Shown: in pieces, positions 1-7,731 of the stretch
Layout of the letters: every line of letters starts with the position of its first letter
Numbering within the stretch: the stretch's first letter is position 1
Assembly (NCBI GenBank): GCA_964452575.1
Contig: CAYVMN010000067.1
Coordinates: 1-20,729, forward strand
Source of the DNA: CAYVMN01 sp964452575
GTDB taxonomy: Bacteria; Desulfobacterota; DSM-4660; Desulfatiglandales; Desulfatiglandaceae
DNA length: 20,729 nucleotides
Reading direction: 5' to 3'
The notes under the pieces: generated by a model
The model's database searches: none
What the model was told of the DNA's origin: nothing
What the model saw: the letters and a program-made list of their open reading frames with translations, nothing else
Program-made: the position numbers and the translations under genes

Positions 1-2
1 GG

Positions 3-21
3 AAAAAAGACCCTCGCGGTC
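3..21 (-). terminator. Weak terminator-like hairpin at window edge
   Basis: Read on the minus strand, a 4-bp GACC/GGTC stem with a 5-base loop is followed by six T residues. The stem is short, so this may be chance. If real, it would end a minus-strand transcript coming from inside the window, but no minus-strand gene lies next to it, which weakens the call. Confidence 0.15.
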
Positions 22-155
22 CCCTGCCTTTCTTTCAAAACGCTAAAGTGTTACGAAATATCTTCATCGCTCTAGTTGCCCCCTGCTACAGATCCGTGCC
101 ATGCCAGGCCCTGTTGACAGGTATAATGCAGGATATCAAGGAGGGAGAGGTTAAA

Positions 156-911
156 TTGGAGAGCCACTGGGATATAGACAAGGAATTGGGTTCCAGGCCC
201 TTTCCTGAAACCATAATCTCTCCCACAGATGGGGCCGAGATGGTGCTGGTGCCGGAGGGCCAGTTTACAATGGGAATAAGCGAAAAAGAACTTCTTCAGA
301 TATACCTATTAGACCAAAGAGAGAACCCCTTGTTCGTGACCGAGATACCCACCCGCCCCGTTTATCTTGGGGCCTATTACATTGATAGATATCCTGTGAC
401 TAACTACCAGTACCGCAAATTCGTTCTGGAGACAGGGCATCGTGAGCCCGTCGCCCTAAACCACCCGGTGTGGGGACAGCCGATGCGACCGGTTATTTTT
501 GTTGGCTGGAACGATGCCAGGGCCTATGCCAAATGGGCGGGGAGATCACTTCCTCAAGAGTCTCATTGGGAAAAGGCCGGCCGTGGAACCGATGGCCGTT
601 GGTGGGCATGGGGGGATGAATTCCTCCCCGGTAGATGTAATTCAAGGGAATATGGCCTGGGGAATACGTCGGAAATCGGCCTTTTTCACCAGGGCATAAG
701 CCCATATGGGTGCTATGATATGTGCGGTAATGTATGGGAGATGTGCGAGGGCCAATGGCTGGAAGGATACTTTCCCATGCGAGGCGGATGCTTTCTGGGT
801 TCAGCAACATTTGTTCGGGTTACCTGTCGCTGGACCCCTGAGGATCCCATTAATGGGGCCCACTGGCTTGGGTTTCGCTGCATAAAGGAGATTCCCCAGG
901 CACGCCCCTGA
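156..911 (+). CDS. SUMF1/FGE-fold protein, probably non-catalytic as FGE
   Basis: This protein of 251 residues has the formylglycine-generating enzyme (SUMF1/EgtB/PvdO) fold. The opening block MVLVPEGQFTMG, the middle YYIDRYPVTNYQYRKF, the CGNVWEMCEG block and the closing RGG...R...GFRC block follow the family in order. I chose TTG at 156 because AAGGAGGG at 138-145 sits 10 bases before it. An in-frame GTG at 48 and ATG at 126 are alternatives without a good ribosome site. True FGEs use two cysteines shortly after the RGGSW block. Here the block reads RGGCFLGSATFVRVTCRW and that pair is missing, so sulfatase activation is unlikely. Its substrate is unknown. It stands alone upstream of nudC; a second SUMF1 protein is encoded at 4799-5767. 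Confidence 0.8.
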   Translation: MESHWDIDKELGSRPFPETIISPTDGAEMVLVPEGQFTMGISEKELLQIYLLDQRENPLFVTEIPTRPVYLGAYYIDRYPVTNYQYRKFVLETGHREPVALNHPVWGQPMRPVIFVGWNDARAYAKWAGRSLPQESHWEKAGRGTDGRWWAWGDEFLPGRCNSREYGLGNTSEIGLFHQGISPYGCYDMCGNVWEMCEGQWLEGYFPMRGGCFLGSATFVRVTCRWTPEDPINGAHWLGFRCIKEIPQARP

Positions 912-972
912 CTGTAGAACCTTTTCAATCCTCACCCTGAACCCTCGGGGTGGACCAATAGCGATCTAGATT

Positions 973-1815
973 ATGACATTTGTTTGGGATTTCAAGTACG
1001 CTTTGGAAGCTATGCCCTCTGACCTATGTTTTGCCTACCATGAGGGGAAACTCCTGGTGACAATCAGAGAGAATAGGTATGACGTCCCAAGGTTCGAAGA
1101 CCTTGCTGAGTTGAAGGCATCCCCCTCTTGGACACATTATCTTGGCGCCCTAAACGGGCAGTCCTGCTATGCCGCTGAATGGCCTGGCGGCGACCTCAGC
1201 TATCAGGGGTTTGCCTTCATGGGCCTGCGGGCGCTGTTCGGTTTGATGGATGAGGACCTGATCTGGGTGGCAGGGCGTGCGAATCAGATGGTCCACTGGC
1301 ACCAAACCCACCGTTACTGTGGGAGGTGTGGCGCTCCAACGGAGGCCAAAGCAGATGAACGGGCCAAGATCTGTCCTCGGTGTGGTCTGATAAACTATCC
1401 GCGTGTGTCTCCAGCCGTTATTGTGGCCGTGCTGAAGGGCAATTCGATTCTCCTGGCGAGGTCGCTCCGATTTCCCTTGCCCTTCCATAGTGTGCTCGCC
1501 GGTTTCGTAGAACCAGGAGAAACCTTGGAAGACTGCGTGCGAAGAGAAATCATGGAGGAGGTAGGTATACGTCTCAAGAACATCCGTTATTTCGGCAGCC
1601 AACCCTGGCCTTTTCCAAATTCTCTTATGGTGGCCTTTACAGCCGAATACGCAGGCGGGGAGATAAGGATTGATAACTCTGAGCTGCTGGCTGCGGGCTG
1701 GTATACTGCTGAAAACCTGCCCCTCCTTCCCTCGACTCTCAGCATCGCCCGTCGGTTGATTGAATGGTTTAGGGTGAACCATTCATCGGTCGCGAGCTCG
1801 ATCAATCGTTCCTGA
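973..1815 (+). CDS. nudC: NAD(+)/NADH pyrophosphatase (decapping Nudix hydrolase)
   Basis: NudC hydrolyses NADH or NAD+ to the mononucleotides and removes NAD caps from RNA 5' ends. The 280-residue protein has the full family layout: a variable N-terminal domain, a four-cysteine zinc ribbon (C116, C119, C134, C137), the Nudix box from G177 to I199 with E183, R191-E192 and E195-E196 in place, and the NudC signature SQPWPFP at 209-215. That last motif separates NudC from other Nudix enzymes. The ATG at 973 has no clear Shine-Dalgarno sequence. The gene is convergent with serB and has no obvious operon partner. Confidence 0.95.
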   Translation: MTFVWDFKYALEAMPSDLCFAYHEGKLLVTIRENRYDVPRFEDLAELKASPSWTHYLGALNGQSCYAAEWPGGDLSYQGFAFMGLRALFGLMDEDLIWVAGRANQMVHWHQTHRYCGRCGAPTEAKADERAKICPRCGLINYPRVSPAVIVAVLKGNSILLARSLRFPLPFHSVLAGFVEPGETLEDCVRREIMEEVGIRLKNIRYFGSQPWPFPNSLMVAFTAEYAGGEIRIDNSELLAAGWYTAENLPLLPSTLSIARRLIEWFRVNHSSVASSINRS

Positions 1816-1837
1816 ACAAGACACGAAGACCGTGCTT

Positions 1838-1857
1838 CCAGCTCTTAGATCAGCTGG
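1838..1857. terminator. Weak hairpin between convergent nudC and serB
   Basis: CCAGCT and AGCTGG form a perfect 6-bp stem around an 8-base loop in the 53-base gap between two convergent stop codons. There is no T-run on either side, so an intrinsic terminator is only possible, not shown. Confidence 0.2.
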
Positions 1858-1868
1858 CGGGTAAATTC

Positions 1869-3086
1869 TCAGGAAGGGGCTTCCTGGGATTGGCATGAAA
1901 GGGCCTCGGCTATATCTTCCTCGGTGATACCCAGGAGATGGAAGATATGGGTGAGACGGGCCCTGCCCAAAGAGGCATTGGCAACCCGATCCAGTGCCTT
2001 CTTGGCGTTATAGGCGATGCCCAGTCCTGCCTGACCCAGCATTAGGGCGTCGTTGGCTCCATCTCCTACCACCACAATCTGATCGAGAAGGATTCCGAGA
2101 TCACACGATGTCTGGTTTACGATGCGAGCCTTTTGGGCAGCGTCTATTACCTGCCCTAGCACCCGGCCGGTGAGGGCACCGCTTTTGATCTCCAACCTGT
2201 TTGCATAAGCAAAATCAAAACCCAGCCTGTCCCGCAGGTGGTCCGCAAAGAAATCGAAACCCCCTGTTATGACTCCCAGTTTATAACCCAGCCATTTGAG
2301 TGTGGTTACCAGCTCTAGGACGCCTTTCGAGAGGCGCATGTTATCTCGAATTTCGGTCAAATGCGAGACCCGCAGCCCTTTCAGTAAAGCGACCCGCTGA
2401 ATCAGAGACTCCTCAAAGTCGAAATCACCCCTCCTTGCCTTTTCCGTGATCCTTGCGACCTCTCTGAGTACGCCGGCCCGGCGGGCCATTTCATCGATGA
2501 TTTCCATATCCACGAGGGTGCTATCCATATCAAAGAAGATGAGGCGTTTGTTCTTTCGGTATGCCTCCATCTTCTGAAGGCCCAGATCGATGCCAAGATC
2601 CCGGCTCTTGACCATCAGCCGCTCCTTGAGATGGCTCAGACTGGGAACGCGGTTCACGTTGAGTGTCATCTCCATGGACTGGGCGTCGTGGTGCGTCATG
2701 GTGGTGATGGTCTCAATATTGGCCTTTTCCTCAGCCATAATCTTGGAGAGTTCGGCCAGGGCTCGAGTACCCCCGAAGTGCGTGAGGACAAAAAGGTTGC
2801 GCTGGTTGGTGGACTGGAGCTCATTCTTTGAGAAGAGCCTGAAATTAAGGGTGAGATTGAGCTGACTGGCCTCGAACAGGAGGTCCTTGATTACGGTATC
2901 CTCTGGGTGGTCGGATTTGCTCAGGTCCAGGAGAAAGTAAAGCCCCAAAAGATCCTGGAGAGAGGCCTGTTCGACCTCTATCACCTGCACTCCGTGTTCA
3001 ACCAGTATTCGTGCAAGAATTGCGGTTATCCCCGGACGGTCAGGTCCCGAAACGGTTACCATAAGGAACTTCTTGGCTTCAGTCAT
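1869..3086 (-). CDS. serB: Phosphoserine phosphatase with tandem ACT domains
   Basis: SerB removes phosphate from phosphoserine, the last step of serine synthesis, in the cytoplasm. From the chosen start the protein has 405 residues: two ACT-type regulatory domains at roughly 7-80 and 97-180, then a HAD phosphatase domain. The HAD nucleophile motif DMDSTLVD is at 186-193 and the Mg-binding GDGAND at 341-346. Tandem ACT domains are seen in actinobacterial and some proteobacterial SerB and usually mean feedback control by serine. I prefer ATG at 3086 because AAAGGAG lies about 11 bases upstream and the ACT fold begins at once; ATG at 3137 would add 17 poorly related residues. The gene is divergent from the vWA gene. 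Confidence 0.93.
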   Translation of the reverse strand: MTEAKKFLMVTVSGPDRPGITAILARILVEHGVQVIEVEQASLQDLLGLYFLLDLSKSDHPEDTVIKDLLFEASQLNLTLNFRLFSKNELQSTNQRNLFVLTHFGGTRALAELSKIMAEEKANIETITTMTHHDAQSMEMTLNVNRVPSLSHLKERLMVKSRDLGIDLGLQKMEAYRKNKRLIFFDMDSTLVDMEIIDEMARRAGVLREVARITEKARRGDFDFEESLIQRVALLKGLRVSHLTEIRDNMRLSKGVLELVTTLKWLGYKLGVITGGFDFFADHLRDRLGFDFAYANRLEIKSGALTGRVLGQVIDAAQKARIVNQTSCDLGILLDQIVVVGDGANDALMLGQAGLGIAYNAKKALDRVANASLGRARLTHIFHLLGITEEDIAEALSCQSQEAPS

Positions 3087-3195
3087 CAGGTCGTTTTCTC
3101 CTTTAGGGAAAATATCAGTTTTTTGCATGGAGGGCAAGCCAGTTTAGGCCAGAAGAGAATAGGTGGGTTCCTGATTGGGGCGAGCACCGGATAAT

Positions 3196-3224
3196 TTGAC
3201 AAGGGGCTTTGACTCGGGTAAAAA
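3196..3224 (+). promoter_or_regulatory. Candidate sigma-70 promoter of the vWA gene
   Basis: TTGACA (3196-3201) is followed after 17 bases by TAAAAA (3219-3224). The -35 is perfect and the -10 matches 4 of 6 consensus bases. It would start transcription near 3231, about 95 bases before the vWA gene. A second TTGACA at 3283-3288 lies too close to the gene to be as good a candidate. Confidence 0.45.
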
Positions 3225-3248
3225 TCACACACGGAGGATATCTTCATA

Positions 3249-3265
3249 GTAACTGAGTCAGTGAC
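3249..3265. repeat. Near-perfect 17-base palindrome in vWA leader
   Basis: GTAACTGAGTCAGTGAC has the core ACTGA-G-TCAGT plus outer GT/AC pairs, with one mismatched pair between core and ends. It lies just after the predicted transcription start, where a repressor site would be expected. No regulator is assigned. Confidence 0.3.
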
Positions 3266-3325
3266 ATGGAAGTGATGTGTTTTTGACATGCAGGCACAAC
3301 CTATTCTTATTTCAGGAGGTGTGTG

Positions 3326-4765
3326 ATGGGCTCAAGGATCTCTTATTTGGGTGTATTGGTCTTTATGCTGGCTGCGATAACGGTCCCTTATGAATTGGGT
3401 CGAGCCAGCACCAGCTACCCTGAGGTGATGTTCATATTGGACGCTTCAGGCAGTATGTGGGGAAAGGCCGGCCCAGAGACCAAGATCGAAGCTGCCAAGC
3501 AGGTAATGGCCAAGGTGGTCCCCGCCCTCCCCAAGGAGGCAAAGGTGGGTCTGGTGGCCTACGGACATCGCCGCAAGGGAGACTGCTCCGACGTAGAGGT
3601 ATTGATTAAGGCAGGCAGCGACGACCGTGATGCGCTCCTAAAAAAGGTCCAGGCCCTTTCACCAAAGGGTATGACCCCCATGGCCTCATCAGTCAAGCAG
3701 GTGGCAGATATGATCAAGGGGAGTGAAGGCGAAACCACAATAGTGCTTGTTTCCGACGGGATTGAGACCTGCCACAGTGACCCCTGCGGCGTTGTCAAAG
3801 GCCTCAAAGAGAGCGGTATCAAGTTCATACTGCATGTGGTGGGTTTTGGGGTGGACAGCGCCGGGAAACAGCAGTTGAACTGTCTTGCCGAGGCAGGTGG
3901 CGGAAAGTATTTTGCGGCAAGAGACGCCGATTCGCTTATGGCGGCGCTAGAGACAGTGAAGAGGGACTTGGCCGTCAAGGTGGAGGAGGCCAAGACGAAA
4001 GAGGTAAAGGCAAAGAGCCGTCTGGGGAAGCTGAATGTAAGCCTGCCCGAGAGCGGTTTGAAGACACTGGATAGTCTGAAGATAATACGGGTGAGTGACA
4101 ACAAGCTACTAAAGCAGACAAAGGCAGTGGCAGGGGTCCATTCCCTCCTGGCCGGAAAGTATAAGGTCGTGCTTGCCTTTGCAAAGCCAAACTACCGCAA
4201 ACCTGATGATGCAGTGGTAGGGGAATACGAGGTCAAAGGAGGGGAGATTACTAATGTCAACCTGGGCGTCGTCGTGATCAATCTGGCCAAGGGTCTGGCC
4301 ACTGCAGCCGATGGGGTCAGCATCATCGACCAGGCCACGGGCAAGCCCTTCATCACCCATGTCTCGCCTGATAACGACTACTACCTGATGAAGCCGCGTC
4401 CCGTGCCTCCTGGCACTTACTCGGTGGCCTTCCATTACCACAAGAGTCCCTCGCCTACCATTGTGGCCAAAGACCTGAAGGTGACCCCCGGCAAGGAGAC
4501 AGTGGCCACCATCGATGCGGGCATAGCCATAAAGGAGGCCTCAGGCGTTACCGGATGGGACCTCGTGCCATCTGATAAGGATAAGGCCACACTCCAGGTG
4601 CGCCGGCGCTTTGACAACGATTACCCCCTCTGGAAGAGCTTCGCCGTCCTGCCGGGGACCTACAACCTATATGTCCTCCAGAAGGGTATGAGCGAGCCCC
4701 TTCCGGTGGGCGAAGGAATCGAGGTGAAAAGAGGGGAGACCGTAGTGTTTGACGCGGGGCTGTAA
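3326..4765 (+). CDS. Exported von Willebrand factor A domain protein
   Basis: This 479-residue protein starts with a signal-peptide-like segment (about residues 1-27, hydrophobic core LGVLVFMLAAITV) and then a vWA domain. The metal-ion-dependent adhesion site is intact: DASGS at 39-43, a downstream GMTPMASS threonine block and VSDGIETC. The C-terminal half is a series of beta-rich segments of PEGA/Ig-like appearance (LNVSLPESG, LPGTYNLYV, GETVVFDAG), which I cannot place in a named family. It is probably periplasmic or surface-exposed; there is no lipobox cysteine. AGGAGGT at 3314-3320 supports ATG 3326 over the adjoining GTG at 3323. The zinc-ribbon SUMF1 gene follows closely in the same direction, so the two may work together. 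Confidence 0.85.
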   Translation: MGSRISYLGVLVFMLAAITVPYELGRASTSYPEVMFILDASGSMWGKAGPETKIEAAKQVMAKVVPALPKEAKVGLVAYGHRRKGDCSDVEVLIKAGSDDRDALLKKVQALSPKGMTPMASSVKQVADMIKGSEGETTIVLVSDGIETCHSDPCGVVKGLKESGIKFILHVVGFGVDSAGKQQLNCLAEAGGGKYFAARDADSLMAALETVKRDLAVKVEEAKTKEVKAKSRLGKLNVSLPESGLKTLDSLKIIRVSDNKLLKQTKAVAGVHSLLAGKYKVVLAFAKPNYRKPDDAVVGEYEVKGGEITNVNLGVVVINLAKGLATAADGVSIIDQATGKPFITHVSPDNDYYLMKPRPVPPGTYSVAFHYHKSPSPTIVAKDLKVTPGKETVATIDAGIAIKEASGVTGWDLVPSDKDKATLQVRRRFDNDYPLWKSFAVLPGTYNLYVLQKGMSEPLPVGEGIEVKRGETVVFDAGL

Positions 4766-4798
4766 ATGGGGAGGTAGCGGCACCTAAGATTATTGAGT

Positions 4799-5767
4799 AT
4801 GAAAGAACACCAGGACAAAGCCCAGTGCCCCCAGTGCGGAGAGCCGGTAAGTGAAGGCTGGAAGTTCTGCCCTGCCTGTGAGACGCCACTGGGCGAGCCA
4901 GTGTGCCCGAAGTGCCGGATCCCGGTCAAAGGGCACTGGAAACGGTGCCCGGAGTGCGAGGCCCCCCTAGTTTGCAGGTCCTGCGGCCGTCGTATCCCTG
5001 TGGGCCAAAGTGAATGTCCGAAATGTGGGGCAGGCACTTTAAAGTCATTCAGGCCCAATCATACGATCACAGAACCGGTTACAGGAATGGAGTTTGTCCC
5101 TGTTCCCGGAGGGACCTTCATGATGGGGGATACGTTCGGTGATGGAGCCGAGAACGAGCGACCGGTTCACATGGTGCGGTTGGACGGATTTTATATGGGA
5201 AGATATCAGGTGACTCAGGCACAGTGGGATTGCCTGATGCCGGATAACCCCTCAAAGTTCAAGGGAGATGGACATCCCGTAGAGCAGGTTACGTGGCACG
5301 ACGCCCAGGCATTTGTCGAGAACCTGACCGAAGCGAACAAGGGAAAATACGTCTTTTGGTTGCCCAGCGAGGCCCAGTGGGAATATGCGGCCCGAAGTGG
5401 AGGCAAAGATGAGCGGTATGCTGGAAGCGACGATGTGGAGGCGGTTGCCTGGTACGAAGAGAACAGCGACGGCATGACTCACCCGGTGGGCACCAGGGCA
5501 CCCAATGGGCTCGGTCTTTACGACATGTGCGGCAATGTGTGGGAGTGGTGTCTGGATATGTTCCGTGAGTATGCCTACAAACTGCATGGGACCTCAAACC
5601 CGGTATGCACGGAGAAGGGGGAGGACCGAGTGATCAGGGGAGGAAGCTGGAACCTGGATGCCTGGGGGGTCCGTTGCGCCAAACGGTCCAGCCTTTCCCC
5701 TGGATATGCTGCCGCCGGACTGGGATTGAGAGTGCTGATGACCTCCCTAAATGAAGGTCATCAGTAG
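4799..5767 (+). CDS. Triple zinc ribbon fused to SUMF1-fold domain
   Basis: The 322-residue protein begins with six CxxC knuckles that pair into three zinc ribbons: C10/C13 with C24/C27, C36/C39 with C50/C53, and C59/C62 with C73/C76. This is a DZANK-like arrangement. A complete SUMF1 domain follows, from MEFVPVPGGTFMMGD through GFYMGRYQVTQAQW and DMCGNVWEWC to the RGGSW block. After RGGSW the sequence has one Cys (GVRC) and not the catalytic pair of true formylglycine-generating enzymes, so a binding or other enzymatic role is more likely. ATG 4799 is preferred over TTG 4793; neither has a well-spaced ribosome site. It lies 33 bases after the vWA gene and overlaps the stop of the next, convergent gene by 7 bases. 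Confidence 0.85.
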   Translation: MKEHQDKAQCPQCGEPVSEGWKFCPACETPLGEPVCPKCRIPVKGHWKRCPECEAPLVCRSCGRRIPVGQSECPKCGAGTLKSFRPNHTITEPVTGMEFVPVPGGTFMMGDTFGDGAENERPVHMVRLDGFYMGRYQVTQAQWDCLMPDNPSKFKGDGHPVEQVTWHDAQAFVENLTEANKGKYVFWLPSEAQWEYAARSGGKDERYAGSDDVEAVAWYEENSDGMTHPVGTRAPNGLGLYDMCGNVWEWCLDMFREYAYKLHGTSNPVCTEKGEDRVIRGGSWNLDAWGVRCAKRSSLSPGYAAAGLGLRVLMTSLNEGHQ

Positions 5768-7200
5768 AGGCCCTTCTGTTTGTTCTGCCAATTTTTATGC
5801 AGGAGTGAGAGGATCTGGGCGATTTCATCCAGGCGGTTGTAAATCCGTACCCCCTGTTCGTTCAGATCGTAAATAACCTGACTTTCCCAGGGGGTATAAA
5901 TGCTTCCAAGCATGACCGGGAGACCAATTTCCTCCTCCATTTGGTTGTAACCGCTGATTATCCGTTTATTGATGTCGAGAAATAGCCTGAGTCTGGATGG
6001 GGCATCTTCTTCGAGCATTCCTGGCCTACCCATGCCATGAAGGATCATGGCATCCACTTCGCCGGAAGAGAGGATATCTCTTCCTACAGCCAAGATAATG
6101 TCCTCATCAAAGAATAGGCCTGACGCCCCTATGTCGACAGGATTTCTTGTTGATGCCCTGGGAGGCATGCCAATGGCTCTCAGCGATTGCTGGAGCCTTG
6201 GACTCAGTTCGGGCAAAGTGAGCCCCATTTCCTCCAACGAGTCGGAGAGAGCCACCCCCCATGATCCTCCCATGGTGATAATTGCGACTCTCCTTCCGGC
6301 CATAGGAGGTCGTTCGAGGAAGGCGTGCCCTAGTGGCAGGAGGAGTTCCATGGTGGGGGCGGCGATGATCCCGGTCTGACGGAGCACACCCTCGTATACC
6401 CCTCTCACCCCTGATAGGGCGCCTGTATGACTTTCTGCCGCCCGGGCCGATCCCTGTGTCTTTCCACCCTTGTATACCACGATGGGCTTTACCTTTGAGA
6501 TGCGGCAGGCTGTCTCAACGAAGCGCCTCCCGTCCCGGACGGTTTCAAGATACATCAGGATGACCCCCACATCAGGGTCATTCTCGAAATACTCAAGAAA
6601 ATCCGTGGCCGTGACGTCGCATTCGTTCCCGGTGTGAATGAACTTTCCTACACCCATGCCCCTCGAAAAGCCGGAGGCCAGGAGGTCGTAGAATGCATAA
6701 CCCCCTTGGCAGACGGCCCCTATCCTGTTGCACAACAGGTGTTCAGCGGGTGATGCAGACCCGTTGAAGCCGGCATGGAGGTTGAAAGTTCCGCTCACGT
6801 TTGGGCCGAGTACGCGCATGCCGTAGGATCGTGCAATACGGGCAAGCGCCTTCTCCTGTTCCTTGCCTTTTCTTGAGGACTCCCCGTAGCCCGCCGTTAT
6901 GATGGTGGCGCCTTTTACCTGTCTTCGGCCGCACTCTTCAATTGTCCGTTCCACCGAGTCCGGAGGGATCGTGAGGATCGCAAGCCCGATCGGATCGTTA
7001 ATTTCATTGATGTGTCTAAAGGCAGGCAGGCCGAAGACCTGTTGGGCATTGTTGTTTACAGGGTATATCTTTCCTGAATAGTCTCTCGAGAGGAGGCCTT
7101 GCATGATGAAGGAGCCCCATGATCCAGGCCTTTCGGTGGCCCCAATGACAGCCACAGAATCAGGGTTCAGAAATACGTCCAGTTCGCTCTTAGTGTCCAT
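5761..7200 (-). CDS. ADP-forming acyl-CoA synthetase, alpha-type subunit alone
   Basis: The 479-residue protein matches the alpha part of ADP-forming acetyl/acyl-CoA synthetases, which make ATP and a carboxylate from an acyl-CoA. An N-terminal CoA-binding Rossmann domain (SVAVIGATERPGSWG, 15-29) is followed by two succinyl-CoA-synthetase-like flavodoxin domains. The phosphorylated histidine motif is intact: ESHTGALSG with H258. The ATP-grasp beta subunit is neither fused nor adjacent, so activity would need a partner elsewhere; otherwise the protein may be a CoA-binding regulator. GAGGA lies 4-5 bases before the ATG. It is transcribed divergently from the sulfur cluster, with a 271-base gap between them. 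Confidence 0.85.
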   Translation of the reverse strand: MDTKSELDVFLNPDSVAVIGATERPGSWGSFIMQGLLSRDYSGKIYPVNNNAQQVFGLPAFRHINEINDPIGLAILTIPPDSVERTIEECGRRQVKGATIITAGYGESSRKGKEQEKALARIARSYGMRVLGPNVSGTFNLHAGFNGSASPAEHLLCNRIGAVCQGGYAFYDLLASGFSRGMGVGKFIHTGNECDVTATDFLEYFENDPDVGVILMYLETVRDGRRFVETACRISKVKPIVVYKGGKTQGSARAAESHTGALSGVRGVYEGVLRQTGIIAAPTMELLLPLGHAFLERPPMAGRRVAIITMGGSWGVALSDSLEEMGLTLPELSPRLQQSLRAIGMPPRASTRNPVDIGASGLFFDEDIILAVGRDILSSGEVDAMILHGMGRPGMLEEDAPSRLRLFLDINKRIISGYNQMEEEIGLPVMLGSIYTPWESQVIYDLNEQGVRIYNRLDEIAQILSLLHKNWQNKQKGLY

Positions 7201-7344
7201 GTGTCCTCATTATCCTAAATAGTTGGTGGGCTTCCCTTTTCCGAAATCAGCGCAGGGCTAGCAGCGCATAAATAAGGGCGCCATTCTATTTCCTCATTTT
7301 ATGGATGTAAAGCCTATTTGGGTCGCGATCCAGGCTATAAAATT

Positions 7345-7359
7345 TCAGTTCACAACTGA
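7345..7359. repeat. Perfect inverted repeat TCAGTT-CAC-AACTGA
   Basis: Two 6-base arms around a 3-base centre lie 18 bases upstream of the predicted -35 element of the sulfur cluster. The position fits an activator or second operator site. The binding protein is not known. Confidence 0.35.
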
Positions 7360-7376
7360 TAGGGAGGGGTTTTTGG

Positions 7377-7393
7377 CTTGACATTAGATCAAG
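7377..7393. promoter_or_regulatory. Candidate Rrf2/IscR-type operator over the -35 box
   Basis: CTTGA and TCAAG form a perfect inverted repeat with a 7-base spacer that covers the -35 box. The arms resemble IscR type 1 half-sites (TTGAC/GTCAA), but they are two bases closer together than in E. coli. A Rrf2-family regulator is encoded in the same operon (8958-9371), so autoregulation is a reasonable inference. Confidence 0.5.
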
Positions 7394-7406
7394 ACGAGAT
7401 TATATT
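7378..7406 (+). promoter_or_regulatory. Strong sigma-70-like promoter of the sulfur cluster
   Basis: TTGACA (7378-7383) and TATATT (7401-7406) are separated by exactly 17 bases. The -10 sits in an AT-rich tract reaching to about 7448. Start of transcription is expected near 7413, giving a leader of about 60 bases before the first gene. Within that leader ACAGTA (7415-7420) and TACTGT (7448-7453) could pair across a 27-base loop, which is weak. Confidence 0.7.
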
Positions 7407-7471
7407 ATATTAGAACAGTATAGAATAAATAAATATATAATTTAAATTACTGTAGACCTGAGAGGAATTTA

Positions 7472-7720
7472 ATGAAATTTCTGAGAAATCAACAATCGGA
7501 TGAAACCGTGGACCTGGTGTGCCGCATGTGCCCCTTGCATCTCCTCGAGCCGGGGGAAAGGCTTCGGTGCCTGAAAAAGGGGCAGGTACTGGAGGTGTTG
7601 ACAGATTATGACGGGGCGCTTCGGGATATACCGGAGTGGTGCGAAAAGAGCGGGCAGGAATTCCTGGGGGTGGAGGAAGGGGAGGAGTGTTATAAGCTAT
7701 ATATAAAGAAGGTGAAATAG
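7472..7720 (+). CDS. TusA/SirA-like sulfur carrier
   Basis: The 82-residue protein has the TusA-family fold pattern: a CP motif at C20-P21, then the EVLTDYDGALRDIPEWCEKSG block and a final strand. TusA proteins carry sulfur as a persulfide on the Cys of the CPxP motif. Here the second Pro is His (CPLH), and extra cysteines are present at 17, 33, 57 and 73, giving CRMC around the likely sulfur-carrying residue. AGAGGA lies 6 bases before ATG 7472. It is the first gene of the cluster and ends 11 bases before the desulfurase homologue, so it may pass sulfur to or from that protein or IscU. Confidence 0.85.
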   Translation: MKFLRNQQSDETVDLVCRMCPLHLLEPGERLRCLKKGQVLEVLTDYDGALRDIPEWCEKSGQEFLGVEEGEECYKLYIKKVK

Positions 7721-7731
7721 AGAGGCGCCAG

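Noticed and set aside
114..127. TTGACA directly followed by TATAAT ahead of the first gene
   Set aside because: Only 2 bases separate the hexamers, where about 17 are needed, so they cannot act together as a sigma-70 promoter.
156..911. True formylglycine-generating enzyme for sulfatases
   Set aside because: The cysteine pair after the RGGSW block is absent, and no sulfatase gene is in the window.
1150..1782. 210-residue frame on the minus strand opposite nudC
   Set aside because: It is a shadow of a confidently identified gene and its translation shows no family pattern.
7400..7448. AT-rich tract as a possible replication origin
   Set aside because: There are no DnaA boxes or iterons; the tract is explained by the -10 region and leader of the sulfur-cluster promoter.
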